Positions 10,401 to 18,534 of a stretch of DNA of 53,494 bases are shown piece by piece. The stretch's first letter is position 1. Each line of letters opens with the position of its first letter. Source of the stretch: a virus; the IMG/VR virus record IMGVR_UViG_3300023174_000220, positions 1 through 53,494 of that record; one strand, 5' to 3'. The position numbers and the translations under genes are program-made. A model generated the notes under the pieces. That model saw nothing but the letters and a program-made list of their open reading frames with translations, searched no databases and was not told the origin of the DNA.

Positions 10401-12379
10401 TCGTACGCCTCTCTGCTTACGTTTCCTCTATCAAAACTATCTCTTCTTGCTTGGTGTCCCATGTCCGTGACATAACCTGCGGCTGCAATTCCAGCAACTC
10501 CACGTTGTCCCATGAATACTGAATTTCTTTGTGCCGCCAACATGGTTCCGGGCAGAACTGGTCCAGCCATCCCTGGAGAAAGTGAAGTGCTTGATGATAT
10601 TCTTGCTCCAGAGGCAAGTGATGGAACTCCTGGTCCAACTACGGCACCTCTTCCACCAGGACCAACCGGTCCTCTTCCGCCTCCAGGCCCAGCCCCAGCC
10701 CCAGGGACTGGACTGCCACCAACAGTTACGGTTCCAGCTGTTACGTTCATCTGCTGGGTTGTCAGTCTCCCTGCTTCTGGGGCCATTCTCCCAGTAACTT
10801 TTCCCATAGTTCTTCCGGCAAGACTGAAAGCAAGAAGTGGGGCAAGAGTTGTCATCAATCCTTTACCAAGTCCACCAGTAAGCATCTTCGTCATCATTCC
10901 GAATATTTGCGCAACCATGTTTACAATTTTTGTCAAGAATGGAAGAAGGTCAAAAAATCCTTTCTTAAGATTCATAAACAATTCTGAACCTTTTGCAATC
11001 ATTCCGCCAAGTGCTTCACCAAAGGCTAAAACTTCTCCTTCATTTTTTTGCAATAAATCATTAAATAACCACAGGTTGCTAGCACCACCCTGAAGAGCTT
11101 TACCTATCGGCTTAAATGCTTTTTCCAGAACTCTTGCACCATCTTGAAGTGGTCGCATGTAGTCATTAACGCGTTTCCAGCCTTGCTTGAAATCTTTCAT
11201 CCAACTGCCCATACGTTCGAACATACCGGTAGCTTTCGGTAAGAATTCTCGAATCGTCTTTACCATCCAGTTGCTTACGGAATCAACAGCATTGACCATG
11301 CCGTCGGTGATTGTTTCGAACCCCATTGACTGACCAATTGTTGCACTTATTCTCTGAAGGTCTCTTTTGATTATTTTAAATACACCCTCGAATGCGCCTT
11401 TTGTCGGTTCAAGGAATTGGTCTCCAAAGTCGGCAAATTCAGTTTTTAACTGAGTCATGTATGACTTAAGCCGACCAATCAGTGTGTTATTTATTGCATC
11501 GAATTGCCCTGCCACTCCACCTTTTTCAGCAAAAAGACCAGAAAACAGGGCATCCTTAAAGCCAGCTTTTGTCTGTGTGAATTTTGATTCCTTCAATGCT
11601 TTTTGCATTTCTGGTCCAAGTTTGGCAGCTTCGGCTTTTACATCCGCAAGACTTTTCTTCTGGTTATTGAGTGCAGCGACAACAGCTGCAACTTGCTCGA
11701 TTGCCTTCTGTGGGTCTTGCCCAGCGGAACCAAAGTCCATCAATGCTTTTAAAGTTTTATTGCTTGCGTTTATCTGTGTCGAACTCATTGTTTTTGACAT
11801 AACGCCATAAGCTTTGTTCAAGCCGTCGACACCAAGAATTGCCAGGTCTGCATCAGCCTGTAAGTTGCGCATTGCCATTCTGGTCTGATTCATTGCTGAA
11901 CCGAACTGTTGTGCGCCCTTGCCTCTGTAGGCGTACATTGCTGCCTGTTGTTCGCGCATCGCTGCGGCCGCAGCTCCAAGTGCCATGGTTAGCGCTGCAG
12001 CACCTCCGGCAATTAACTGCATTGCCCCACCGTATGCCTTCATCAGGAATCTTCCCGAAGCAAAAAGTGCGTGAGTTGCAATCATGGTTGCGCCGAGAAG
12101 ACCCATTTCCAGAACAACGCCTTTAATGGCCATACCTAGGAACTTGGTCATTCCTTTTCCGGTCATTTTGACCATGGAATCTATTTGGTCAAAACTTTTT
12201 TTCCATTTTCTTGATGTTGTCTGAAAGTTTAGAGATGACTTGGCCATCTGTGCGCCGAGGTCACGACTACCCAGTTTCTTGGCTGCTCTATCAAGAGCAA
12301 GTAATTCGAGGCGTGCTTTTACAAGTTCTTTAGTCTTGGCATCAAATGAAATTTTGATTTTTACAAGCTCGTCTGCCAT
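7451..12379 (-). CDS. Tape measure protein with C-terminal M15-like peptidase
   Basis: 1642 residues. The position after the tail assembly chaperone, the length and the composition (long helices, Ala/Gly/Met-rich) identify it. Hydrophobic stretches at residues ~75-145, and a glycine-zipper-like run near residue 1000 (GAAGGAALGSYLGPYGALAG), could insert into the host membrane for DNA entry. A Gly/Pro linker around residues 560-600 contains SLASGA, like the punctuation motif of the plus-strand polyproteins. Near the C-terminus, SDHVTGKAYDL (His 1536) and HLHVV (His 1573 and 1575) match the zinc-binding pattern of D-Ala-D-Ala carboxypeptidase-type peptidases (M15). This implies local peptidoglycan digestion during injection. 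The start ATG at 12379 has only a weak ribosome-binding site. Confidence 0.92.
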   Translation of the reverse strand: MADELVKIKISFDAKTKELVKARLELLALDRAAKKLGSRDLGAQMAKSSLNFQTTSRKWKKSFDQIDSMVKMTGKGMTKFLGMAIKGVVLEMGLLGATMIATHALFASGRFLMKAYGGAMQLIAGGAAALTMALGAAAAAMREQQAAMYAYRGKGAQQFGSAMNQTRMAMRNLQADADLAILGVDGLNKAYGVMSKTMSSTQINASNKTLKALMDFGSAGQDPQKAIEQVAAVVAALNNQKKSLADVKAEAAKLGPEMQKALKESKFTQTKAGFKDALFSGLFAEKGGVAGQFDAINNTLIGRLKSYMTQLKTEFADFGDQFLEPTKGAFEGVFKIIKRDLQRISATIGQSMGFETITDGMVNAVDSVSNWMVKTIREFLPKATGMFERMGSWMKDFKQGWKRVNDYMRPLQDGARVLEKAFKPIGKALQGGASNLWLFNDLLQKNEGEVLAFGEALGGMIAKGSELFMNLKKGFFDLLPFLTKIVNMVAQIFGMMTKMLTGGLGKGLMTTLAPLLAFSLAGRTMGKVTGRMAPEAGRLTTQQMNVTAGTVTVGGSPVPGAGAGPGGGRGPVGPGGRGAVVGPGVPSLASGARISSSTSLSPGMAGPVLPGTMLAAQRNSVFMGQRGVAGIAAAGYVTDMGHQARRDSFDRGNVSREAYDQRALSAFRGGGAVSLDPFSKYTLGGAMGMGKALTMDQAAGSWYSERHAQREKNAEDRAYNRAVRAEQARTAFPDYKSRLSATPDAIRAADAAAAMPLRDVRGSAFRDFRQAATDRVTAAGLKAYGVGAGAMAYAQQGRYDPNMQSKTVMYNPDGTIKTEQYKTGNKVAQIDPKTGKTKMVAEMATRNVMQDTTGGIVDVASMRQSAIARYKNSQMSIADGGTGRTGFMARKIERINLARDLNRINRNETKFGAASNKFGKSMGGKMGVGMGLGLASQYAPEEMQGAMALGGMVSQFDARAGLAVAGLGGAWNAKSAGAGAMAGAAGGAALGSYLGPYGALAGAVIGGLAGAFKGMINKGKEEAKKAKEAMKNNMAEVFSSVVKQGAGKFFRSQENLKALQESGYDTSTMKDRGSFEGIGAGYLSKAANIKAMVTGKVKTSGTAADIASNKALLEQVLNNQEKMGVVTTEKERKDMFKNDGAVQAALNNAGTVSLGETSAYQMQDRVITNRLDQFVKMSGKSIPELEKMAHELGFNLYDTTIKFTDALKGMGLAAGKSAEQMKQAFTDIFLAGSNLFTKARTQQEAQKVINQSSQGFRDTMLSGGLGTEEKTQATNDYFESYFTQALGAAGNDPIEAYLSTLGLFGQGEEGGAFAKGATFEGMGKDVLNNEILKKQMATMSKEVLGTATTQVSGLLTEAGFAGDAGQIKERLTTMSKEDAPKFADLLRKMQAGELDFSATGNQDKGNALNFALNKAGLGGLTTTAVEDLTGDGGAKDLDEVANRMSDASDEFKAGVKQFTDATKGFFTGKSDKPEWWDQKPEWYKGNDTSTPRGDTTSSRLSQTMARHRDMNSQLTGKRTVTSSWRNHSLGSINSDHVTGKAYDLIGQNLGQYQRLVHANGGFAEFHGTLADRHLHVVPGSGYGDTAVPSMSRVSSGGTGGSSNSNTMTVSISVNGGNGSPEQVANMVMMKLKDEQRKMQERS

Positions 12380-12454
12380 GGCTCTTTACCACTTCATAGT
12401 GTGATTTTTAAGTCACGTGAGTGTAAAAAGCGCCGGAGCTATACGGGCATTCGG

Positions 12455-13191
12455 TTATGCCTGCTGAGTCTTCGACTTGCGCTCTTGCTCTTCGCGGTCG
12501 TTAGATATTACTTTAGCACATGACATGAGCAATAGCCAGTCAACATCGTCTCTATCAAGGAGTTCTAGCGGGTTTTGCCCGAATAATTCCCCGAGTCTTG
12601 CTGCTGATTGGATTATGGAGTCCTTGACTAGCTCGTCGAAGACTCCTTCGTAGGGTCCGATGCTGACACCGTATCTGAGTATCCAGCGGCATCAAGAATT
12701 GCAAGCGCGGCTGATTCGATATGTGGGTCAACGCCAAACAGTGCTCTAACAGCATCTGGAACTGGCTTGGTTGTTTCGGTCATTTCAAGAATGAATGGAT
12801 GAGCGAAATTCATGATATTACCGTACTCATCAAATACTTCTTCGTCTTCAACGTAGATGCCAATTGTTGTATGGCCAATGACCATGCAGGCAAACTTTGT
12901 AGCATCAAGACCGTTGCGTGAATCCTCACCGCACTGCTTGCGCCAGTTCTTCATCTGTGTCTGGGTGATGTTTGGGCTCACCTTGACGCTGAGGCCTGGA
13001 CGTTCTGGTACCTCGATAAGAACAGGGTTTCTCTCAACCTTGCGCTTAACAAGATTACGAAGCTTAACAAGCTGCGTCTCTTCTGGTACAGAAACAATAG
13101 CTGAGCTAGCTGGCGAAGTGTCCTTCAGGGCTGCTCTCTTTTGCTTTTGGCTGTCTGAATCTTCTGTTGTATAAAGTGTGTTGTCGCTCAT
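12455..13191 (-). CDS. Tail assembly chaperone, frameshifted (gpGT-like) form
   Basis: A -1 shift near the end of the gpG-like frame joins it to a frame that stays open to a TAA at 12455-12457, giving about 245 residues. The extension reads VSIGPYEGVFDELVKDS, then LGELFGQNP and DDVDWLLLMSC. It ends in a charged tail, as gpT-type extensions do. The -1 frame has a TGA at 12692-12694, so the shift must occur between about 12691 and 12628. No canonical X-XXY-YYZ heptamer stands out there; the best run is GGACCCT near 12658, which is imperfect. The shift itself is inferred from the conserved arrangement in tailed phages. Confidence 0.65.
12628..13191 (-). CDS. Tail assembly chaperone, short (gpG-like) form
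   Basis: 187 residues, just downstream of the tail tube gene and upstream of the tape measure, the fixed position of tail assembly chaperones. It contains a core (QMKNWRKQCGEDSRNGLDAT, then FACMVIGHTTIGIY) typical of these small soluble proteins. The C-terminus is polar (SASDPTKESSTS) and ends at a TAG at 12628-12630. An overlapping frame continues to 12455, so this is the unshifted product. Such chaperones coat the tape measure and recruit tube subunits and are absent from the mature virion. Confidence 0.75.
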   Translation of the reverse strand: MSDNTLYTTEDSDSQKQKRAALKDTSPASSAIVSVPEETQLVKLRNLVKRKVERNPVLIEVPERPGLSVKVSPNITQTQMKNWRKQCGEDSRNGLDATKFACMVIGHTTIGIYVEDEEVFDEYGNIMNFAHPFILEMTETTKPVPDAVRALFGVDPHIESAALAILDAAGYSDTVSASDPTKESSTS

Positions 13192-13242
13192 GTCCTGAAA
13201 ACTACCACACCTTTATCCGCCGTAGCGGAAGTACCCTTTTAA

Positions 13243-13746
13243 CTATCTAAGGGTTGAAGTGACGTCAGATATGGCGAATGTAAGGGCAAATGTGGCTGGG
13301 GCACCAGATGACGAGTCACCGTCTGGCTCTGTCATGCCGACCAAAAGGGCGTCATAGTAGTAGCGGTCATTCGTTGGGTCCTTGATGTCGCAGTCAAAAA
13401 CAGAGATTACGATGTTGTAGTAAGCAACACCAACATATCTGCGCAAAAGTTGAATCTTTGCTCCAATGCCAGCAGCGGTCTCGGCACTCACCATGTCATC
13501 GTCATAGTGGGCTGTGAGCGTGATGTCGCCAATTTCTGAAGGAGCGCAAAGAACTGTCGGGCGTGACTTTCCGCCTTCGTAGATTTTCTCTACAGAAGCC
13601 GTGATTTCACCACCAGACACCTGAGCGAACTTAAAACCAGTCCACTTAGGAAGGTTCGCCTGGACGTTTGTTTGCTGCTTGGCGTTGCTCGCAAAGTTAC
13701 TTGGGAATATCTCCGCAAGTACTTGTCTCTGTGCAATTTTTGCCAT
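13243..13746 (-). CDS. Major tail tube protein
   Basis: 167 residues, directly downstream of the sheath gene and upstream of the chaperone. The sequence has the beta-rich look of contractile-tail tube subunits: GGEITASVEKIYEGG, then GDITLTAHYDDD, then a long hairpin (YVGVAYYNIVISVFDCD) and a C-terminal FALTFAISDVTS strand. Tube subunits stack as hexameric rings inside the sheath. The length is usual for the family. The start at ATG 13746 has AGGAA upstream. Identification rests on position and strand pattern. Confidence 0.82.
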   Translation of the reverse strand: MAKIAQRQVLAEIFPSNFASNAKQQTNVQANLPKWTGFKFAQVSGGEITASVEKIYEGGKSRPTVLCAPSEIGDITLTAHYDDDMVSAETAAGIGAKIQLLRRYVGVAYYNIVISVFDCDIKDPTNDRYYYDALLVGMTEPDGDSSSGAPATFALTFAISDVTSTLR

Positions 13747-13760
13747 TTCCTATTCCTCCG

Positions 13761-15221
13761 TTATACGACTGTTGAAGTCAGGTTTGATTTGACGATGTCA
13801 ATTTCAATCTTGTCACCGACGCTCGATACTCTTACGCCGACTCTTGCTTTAACAAGACCTGTTTGAAGCTGTGCAGCTGGGTTGATTCCGGCGTCACACT
13901 TAACCGTGTATCCGTTGTCAAGTTGCTTACCGTTTGCATCGAATGCTGGGTAGAGAGCGCCAAGGTCTCTCATTCCGGCAAGGATTACAACCAGTCTTGC
14001 TTCGATGTTTGCAAATATTGTTCCTCTTCCGTCGATTGTTGAGAACACGAGGTCCTCAAGTGAGCGGTAACACTCCGTGACGATTGTGTTCACAACATCC
14101 TGCTGTGTTATGTAGCGGAAGTTGTCGGTGTCTGAGGACAGTGAACGTGCTCCGTAGATTCTTACGCTGTTTTGAATCACTCGAATTGCATTCACGTAGT
14201 TTTCGTCAAGGTCATCGCCTGTTGTCTTGTCTATGTCTGCAGCTGTTCCTGAAACAAACTTTGCTGTAGAAATCAAGCCAGCAGCTGGTAACTGAGGGCC
14301 AGTCTGGTTGTGGGCGACAGCTCTTTTTGCTGCAACATAACCATCTGGTGGAATTGTTCTGCTTACACCAGCAATTCCCGAAGGAACGGTAATCCATGGG
14401 TAGTAAAGGGCTGCATGCTCGGCATTATCTTCAGCCTGAAGAACAAGTGCTTTTGCCTTAATCTGTGCAGCACTATCTCCCGATGCTCCGTGCAAAATTG
14501 CAATTCTGCTGTAGTTGTTTGCATGTGTTATTAGTCCTGCACGAACAGCAGCGTCATCGTTTGAAACTTCCGGGCATACAACCGCACCAGTTCCAAGTGC
14601 ATCGTTGAATGCGGTCAATGTAGACACGTACTTGGCGGCGTTCACTTGGTTCTCGTAGGAGTTTCCTGCAGCGAGGGTCGTTGAAGCCAGTGTTGCTGGG
14701 AGGGTGGTCGTTGAGTTTACTGATGCAGATACGTAACGAGAAGCTATTGAGCTCGAGTTAATTCGACCAGCCATTTGTGAAGATGTAGAACAGTTACCTG
14801 TTGAGTAAACAAGCGTGCCCTCAAAGTACAGGTCGAGCTTTGCTGTTGTGGTGTTGTTTGTTACTACAACTGCAACACTTGTGCTCCATGCTCCAGCACC
14901 ATTGGCGGTCAGTGTTATGCAGTTTGCTGCAGCACCGTTTTGAATAGCAAGGCTTCCGACTGTTGCGCTAGCTCCTACTGCACGAGCAACATATGCCTGC
15001 GTGCCGCCCTCTTCAAAGAAGGTCTCTACCGTTGGGTGTAGGTATGAATCTGAGCGGTAATCACCAAACATCGCTTCAAAATCGGCGATGCTTTGTACGA
15101 GAACTGCTTCACCGCTTGGGCCCCTATTAGCAAGGCCAACGACGAATAGTTGTGATGATTCTCGGACCGTCGCTGTCGATGGGCCGGTTCTTACTGAAGT
15201 TGATATTACTACGCCAGGCAT
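13761..15221 (-). CDS. Contractile tail sheath protein
   Basis: 486 residues. The N-terminus (MPGVVISTSVRTGP, then SQLFVVGLANRGPSGEAVLV and FEAMFGDYRSDSYLHP) is characteristic of phage sheath proteins. A variable outer domain follows (residues ~90-220). The conserved C-terminal core includes YVNAIRVIQNSVRIYGARSL and GTIFANIEARLVVILAG. It polymerises around the tube and contracts to drive the tube through the cell envelope. This is the strongest evidence that the phage is a myovirus. An AGGAAGG ribosome-binding site lies just upstream of ATG 15221. Confidence 0.95.
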   Translation of the reverse strand: MPGVVISTSVRTGPSTATVRESSQLFVVGLANRGPSGEAVLVQSIADFEAMFGDYRSDSYLHPTVETFFEEGGTQAYVARAVGASATVGSLAIQNGAAANCITLTANGAGAWSTSVAVVVTNNTTTAKLDLYFEGTLVYSTGNCSTSSQMAGRINSSSIASRYVSASVNSTTTLPATLASTTLAAGNSYENQVNAAKYVSTLTAFNDALGTGAVVCPEVSNDDAAVRAGLITHANNYSRIAILHGASGDSAAQIKAKALVLQAEDNAEHAALYYPWITVPSGIAGVSRTIPPDGYVAAKRAVAHNQTGPQLPAAGLISTAKFVSGTAADIDKTTGDDLDENYVNAIRVIQNSVRIYGARSLSSDTDNFRYITQQDVVNTIVTECYRSLEDLVFSTIDGRGTIFANIEARLVVILAGMRDLGALYPAFDANGKQLDNGYTVKCDAGINPAAQLQTGLVKARVGVRVSSVGDKIEIDIVKSNLTSTVV

Positions 15222-15356
15222 AGGACCTTCCTATTACTTCTCATTGAGGGTGGGATTCCCTTATGTGAGTCAATTGTACAGAGGCAAAGTGATTATTTTG
15301 TGCAACTATCACCAGAACCTCAAACAAGTGGCTTTGATAAGAAAAACATTTATAAA
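15222..15356 (-). promoter_or_regulatory. 135-base gap upstream of the sheath gene
   Basis: This gap separates the connector genes from the sheath gene, unlike the tight packing elsewhere in the operon. The minus strand holds TTGCAC and, 21 bases later, TACAAT, which are promoter-like hexamers but too far apart for a standard promoter. Sheath and tube are needed in large amounts, so an extra promoter is plausible. The evidence is weak. Confidence 0.25.
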
Positions 15357-16034
15357 TCATACACCAGGGCCGGTGATGGTGACCTCACCATTGGCCCCAG
15401 TCATAACTATTCTGTTATCAGTTGATGATGTAATTAAATCGGGAATTTCACTATCGGCGCTGACGGAAACGGTTTCAAACTCAATCTGAGACACGTCTGC
15501 ATGGTCCTTACGCATCACAACTTCATCTATCTGGAGCGTGTACGCAACGAATGCGCCAGCCATAACGCGGTCACCCTTGAGTAGGGTGATGTCCGAAAAT
15601 TCTTCACGAATTGTTGATTCATCGATTACCGCACGAAATGATGTCCTTGAATCGTATGCTCGCAAGCAGGGGTAATCGAGCAATGCAGAACGAACTACTG
15701 TCGTCATTCTGTCTCTCATTAAGGTGCATGCCTCTGAGCCTTCATCTCTAACCCAGACGTATGTCCGCATTGAGTAGCTGACGCGATACAGGGGGTTACC
15801 ATTGTCAAACCCTATTCTCTCCATTTCGTTAGTGGAAAGAACCGTGGTAATTAGTGATGGCCACCTATCTAGTGCTAGCGGCTCGTGGAGTATGTACTGT
15901 TCTGGTGGTGGTAATTGTTGATTATCTATAGCCCAACCGTTCTGATAGTCGACCAAACGCGATGGAATGTCCAACTGAAGATAGTCGTTTACGTACTTCT
16001 TTGCGAAGTGAGCGCCATTCATTAAATTAATCAT
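15357..16034 (-). CDS. Tail terminator / tail-neck protein (putative)
   Basis: 225 residues, directly upstream of the sheath gene. The sequence is mixed alpha/beta with no clear catalytic motif. The central section (LYRVSYSMRTYVWVRDEG, then MRDRMTTVVRSALLDYP) is the sort of pattern found in tail terminator and tail completion proteins, where a helix lies against a sheet in a hexameric ring. The start ATG at 16034 overlaps the stop of the upstream gene (ATGA). Assignment rests mainly on gene order: connector, gpG/gpS-like, terminator, sheath, tube. Confidence 0.5.
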   Translation of the reverse strand: MINLMNGAHFAKKYVNDYLQLDIPSRLVDYQNGWAIDNQQLPPPEQYILHEPLALDRWPSLITTVLSTNEMERIGFDNGNPLYRVSYSMRTYVWVRDEGSEACTLMRDRMTTVVRSALLDYPCLRAYDSRTSFRAVIDESTIREEFSDITLLKGDRVMAGAFVAYTLQIDEVVMRKDHADVSQIEFETVSVSADSEIPDLITSSTDNRIVMTGANGEVTITGPGV

Positions 16035-16516
16035 GTGAGCTTGCTTCCTTGGACGATGTATCTACTTGCAGCTTTACCAACATCTCTGTCAAAGTCTCTT
16101 GGTGTAAAAAGTATTGGCCTAGCTGGCATATTCTCTGTTCCATACTGATGAAACTTGGCAATTCTATTATTAACCGTAAGTGTTATTGACTGGTCACTTG
16201 CTGCTCCACCAAGAACATTAAGATTGGTTGCGTCAAAGAATAATCCACCAGTTCTTATCAACATTGGAGTCGGCCAGTGTGTTGCTTTCCATGCGCCATA
16301 CTCTGCCGAGAGTGGTGGCCATGCCCCACCAAGCATCGATTTTGCAGACATCGAACCTTGTGATAAAAAATTCTCTTTAGTTGCATCTTCTAGTTTGTTT
16401 TTTGCCCACCTGAGAACAGGACCCATATCCCGTGTTCTGTCGCCCAAATCATCTAGTCGTTCTTTTGCTTCGTCAGAGTCGATTGAGACTCGTGTTACTA
16501 CGCGTACTCGTGTCAC
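16031..16516 (-). CDS. Virion morphogenesis / tail completion protein (gpS/HK97 gp10-like)
   Basis: 161 residues. The start is GTG at 16516, because the upstream gene stops at 16519 and no ATG is available in the right place. The segment GTENMPARPILFTPRDFD near the C-terminus is typical of the phage virion morphogenesis and HK97 gp10 families. It follows a helical N-terminus and a TGGLFFDATN strand. These proteins complete the head-tail joint. The stop overlaps the next start by four bases, consistent with a translationally coupled connector operon. Confidence 0.75.
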   Translation of the reverse strand: MTRVRVVTRVSIDSDEAKERLDDLGDRTRDMGPVLRWAKNKLEDATKENFLSQGSMSAKSMLGGAWPPLSAEYGAWKATHWPTPMLIRTGGLFFDATNLNVLGGAASDQSITLTVNNRIAKFHQYGTENMPARPILFTPRDFDRDVGKAASRYIVQGSKLT

Positions 16517-16518
16517 TA

Positions 16519-17163
16519 TTAAATCCGTGTTCTTTTATATCTTCTCAAAGTTGAAAGTTCGGTATCCATGAATCCAGTCATCATTGGAGCAATATTTCTT
16601 GGATTTAGGTCCTTCACACCAACAACATCATCATGCATGTTTTGTATTTCACGAGTTGCCGCACGAAGAATCATCAGTTTGAAAACTGGAATGTTTGCCC
16701 CATCCAATCCCGCCGTATAGGTGATAGTTATTAGGTCGTCTGGGTATCCGTAGTAATAATCAATCCCATACGTTCTTGTTACATAGTCTTGGCCTTCAAC
16801 CAGAATTCTCTCGGTACCCATTACCGGCTCTACTTTTACCTGAGTTATAGAGACTATTGGGGTATTCTTGAGATATATGGCTGGTGGAGGGGCGGCGTAT
16901 GTCGTATTGTTAACTACGTTGTCCACAAACGTATCACTGTAGTTGTTATCCGTGATTGACAGAAATGAGGACATAGGCACCCCATAATGACCAACATCCA
17001 GTCGGTGCTCTTCGACAAACGAGGTTGGCTCTATTGGCCTACGAAGGAAAGCTTCTAGTTCGCTTTGAAGTCCAGCCAATACCATTTCACACGCGTCTAT
17101 CTGACGGTTCGTCAAGGATATATCCATGTAGACCTTAAGGTCGTTTACCGTAACAAGTGCCAT
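16519..17163 (-). CDS. Head-tail connector / adaptor protein
   Basis: 214 residues. The N-terminal helices (LVTVNDLKVYMDISLTNRQ, then ACEMVLAGLQSELEAFLRRP) and a beta core (YLKNTPIVSITQVKVEPV, LITITYTAGLDG) match gp6-type head-tail adaptors, which form a ring below the portal. It is the first gene of the minus-strand tail operon. Its start at ATG 17163 faces an 80-120 base region containing two inverted repeats, so that region probably holds the operon's promoter. Confidence 0.72.
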   Translation of the reverse strand: MALVTVNDLKVYMDISLTNRQIDACEMVLAGLQSELEAFLRRPIEPTSFVEEHRLDVGHYGVPMSSFLSITDNNYSDTFVDNVVNNTTYAAPPPAIYLKNTPIVSITQVKVEPVMGTERILVEGQDYVTRTYGIDYYYGYPDDLITITYTAGLDGANIPVFKLMILRAATREIQNMHDDVVGVKDLNPRNIAPMMTGFMDTELSTLRRYKRTRI

Positions 17164-17188
17164 GTCATCCTCGGGTCAAAAGTTATTG

Positions 17189-17204
17189 GGACTCTTTATA
17201 GTCC
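17189..17204. promoter_or_regulatory. Inverted repeat GGACT-N6-AGTCC
   Basis: A 5-base perfect inverted repeat with a 6-base spacer that includes a TATAAAG-like sequence on the minus strand. It lies 26 bases upstream of the connector gene start. It could be an operator or part of the tail operon promoter. Short repeats of this size also occur by chance. Confidence 0.3.
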
Positions 17205-17234
17205 ATAATTTTAACATTTTTTACCTATTTTTGA

Positions 17235-17253
17235 GGTCAATGATTGATTGACC
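17235..17253. promoter_or_regulatory. Inverted repeat GGTCAAT-GATTG-ATTGACC, likely operator
   Basis: A perfect 7-base inverted repeat with a 5-base spacer, in the divergent gap between the minus-strand tail operon and the single plus-strand gene starting at 17283. The size and symmetry suit a dimeric regulator. The binding protein is unknown. Confidence 0.45.
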
Positions 17254-17282
17254 AACCATCTAGATGCTGGTACTGTACGGGA

Positions 17283-17660
17283 ATGGCCAAATCAAGCAAA
17301 GCAGAAATAAAAGAAGACGTAGTCAAAATCCTCAACCACGTCACTGAGACTCTATTTTTCTTCTTTGAAGAGAACGAAGAAAATCTTGAAGAAGACGATG
17401 AAGCACTAGATGATTTTCAATACTTCATGTGGGTAATAGCCAATGTTGCCATGGGCGCAACCGGGATGACGATTACTGGACGTAACCCAGACGGGACAAT
17501 TAACGCTGTTTTCAACCCAGTTAAAAGCGTAAAAAAGTTTATCCAAGAAGAACACGTATCCGAAGAAGGCGATAGATTTTTTGAAGACATTATCGACCTG
17601 GACGACCCGAAAGACATTGACCTCGGTGGATTCGAAGATTTATTTATGGGAAATAAATAA
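17283..17660 (+). CDS. Small acidic protein of unknown function, lone plus-strand gene
   Basis: 125 residues from ATG 17283; an upstream TTG at 17244 is less likely because it lies inside the inverted repeat. The protein is rich in Glu and Asp (FFFFEENEENLEEDDEALDD). It has a short hydrophobic middle part (FMWVIANVAMGATGMTITG) and an acidic end (IDLDDPKDIDLGGFEDL). It is the only plus-strand gene within 26 kb of minus-strand genes, so it has its own promoter and possibly separate timing. The charge pattern would suit a DNA mimic or a regulator of a basic partner; the gene opposite ends in a highly basic protein. No family was recognised. Confidence 0.7.
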   Translation: MAKSSKAEIKEDVVKILNHVTETLFFFFEENEENLEEDDEALDDFQYFMWVIANVAMGATGMTITGRNPDGTINAVFNPVKSVKKFIQEEHVSEEGDRFFEDIIDLDDPKDIDLGGFEDLFMGNK

Positions 17661-17668
17661 AAGTAAAA

Positions 17669-18460
17669 CTACTTCTTCTTCTTCCTGGTTCCTGGTTTTG
17701 TTTTTCCCGCGTTCTTAACAGTTTTCTTTGTTGCTTTTTGTGCACCGCGAGCTCTTGTTGCTGATGCTGCTGCTCTTGGTTTTCTTGGTTTAGCACCAAC
17801 GAGTGGTGGGCGAGCGCTCGGAAGTGCTCCCCTTCCTCGATTTGGAGTGCTGGTTATGCCACCAGTTTTATTCACTCTGGTAATCCCCAGGGCGTCTAGT
17901 CCTGCTCTGTTCTCTATCTTCTTTTTTGAGGCACCGACCCTGACTCCCCTACTCTTCATTCTCTTAGCTGCACGAGCTTCAATCTCACGATATGCCTTGG
18001 GCTTGGTGAAGCCAAGGTAGGATTCTCTTGTCCCACCTCCTACATCTTGTGAGCGGGTGCTTTTGCCTTCGCTGCGTCTTGAGTATTCCTTCAATTCACT
18101 GCTTCTTTTAATTTTACCAGTCCGCTTATTTCTTGCAAATTTTGCACCCTTTGACTTCGCACCACGACTAGTAACGCCCTGCTGTGAGTATCTCTGCATC
18201 TTGTAAAGGTCGCCATAATTGCCGCGCTTGAGGTCTCGCTGGGTAACTCCAAAAATATCTGTGGCCAACTTTGCAAGCCTGTCGTATTTTGCTCGGTCTT
18301 TTTTGTTCAAGGCTCCAGTGATATTTTTTCCCTTGCCTGCTTTTTTTGCAGCCTGAGCTTTGCGCTTGAGCGCCTGTTCTTTATCATTGAGCTCTTTGAT
18401 TCCCTTATAGATAACTGCAGCGTCATCTGCGATATCTGGGCCGTAGCGTACACCTGGCAT
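17669..18460 (-). CDS. Highly basic protein, possibly a virion or nucleic-acid-binding protein
   Basis: 263 residues, very rich in Lys and Arg throughout, ending in a Lys/Arg/Ala tail (AQKATKKTVKNAGKTKPGTR). The N-terminal ~60 residues look helical (IKELNDKEQALKRKAQAAKK); the rest appears mostly disordered. Such composition is found in DNA-condensing virion proteins and in small phage DNA-binding proteins. A GGAG ribosome-binding site precedes ATG 18460. It converges on the acidic plus-strand gene, whose end is only 8 bases away. Function is not established. Confidence 0.7.
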   Translation of the reverse strand: MPGVRYGPDIADDAAVIYKGIKELNDKEQALKRKAQAAKKAGKGKNITGALNKKDRAKYDRLAKLATDIFGVTQRDLKRGNYGDLYKMQRYSQQGVTSRGAKSKGAKFARNKRTGKIKRSSELKEYSRRSEGKSTRSQDVGGGTRESYLGFTKPKAYREIEARAAKRMKSRGVRVGASKKKIENRAGLDALGITRVNKTGGITSTPNRGRGALPSARPPLVGAKPRKPRAAASATRARGAQKATKKTVKNAGKTKPGTRKKKK

Positions 18461-18534
18461 AAAACTCCTTGGACATAAAAATATACCAGAAAATATGCCT
18501 ACAACCTGGACACCATTTAATTAAGTTTTATTAA

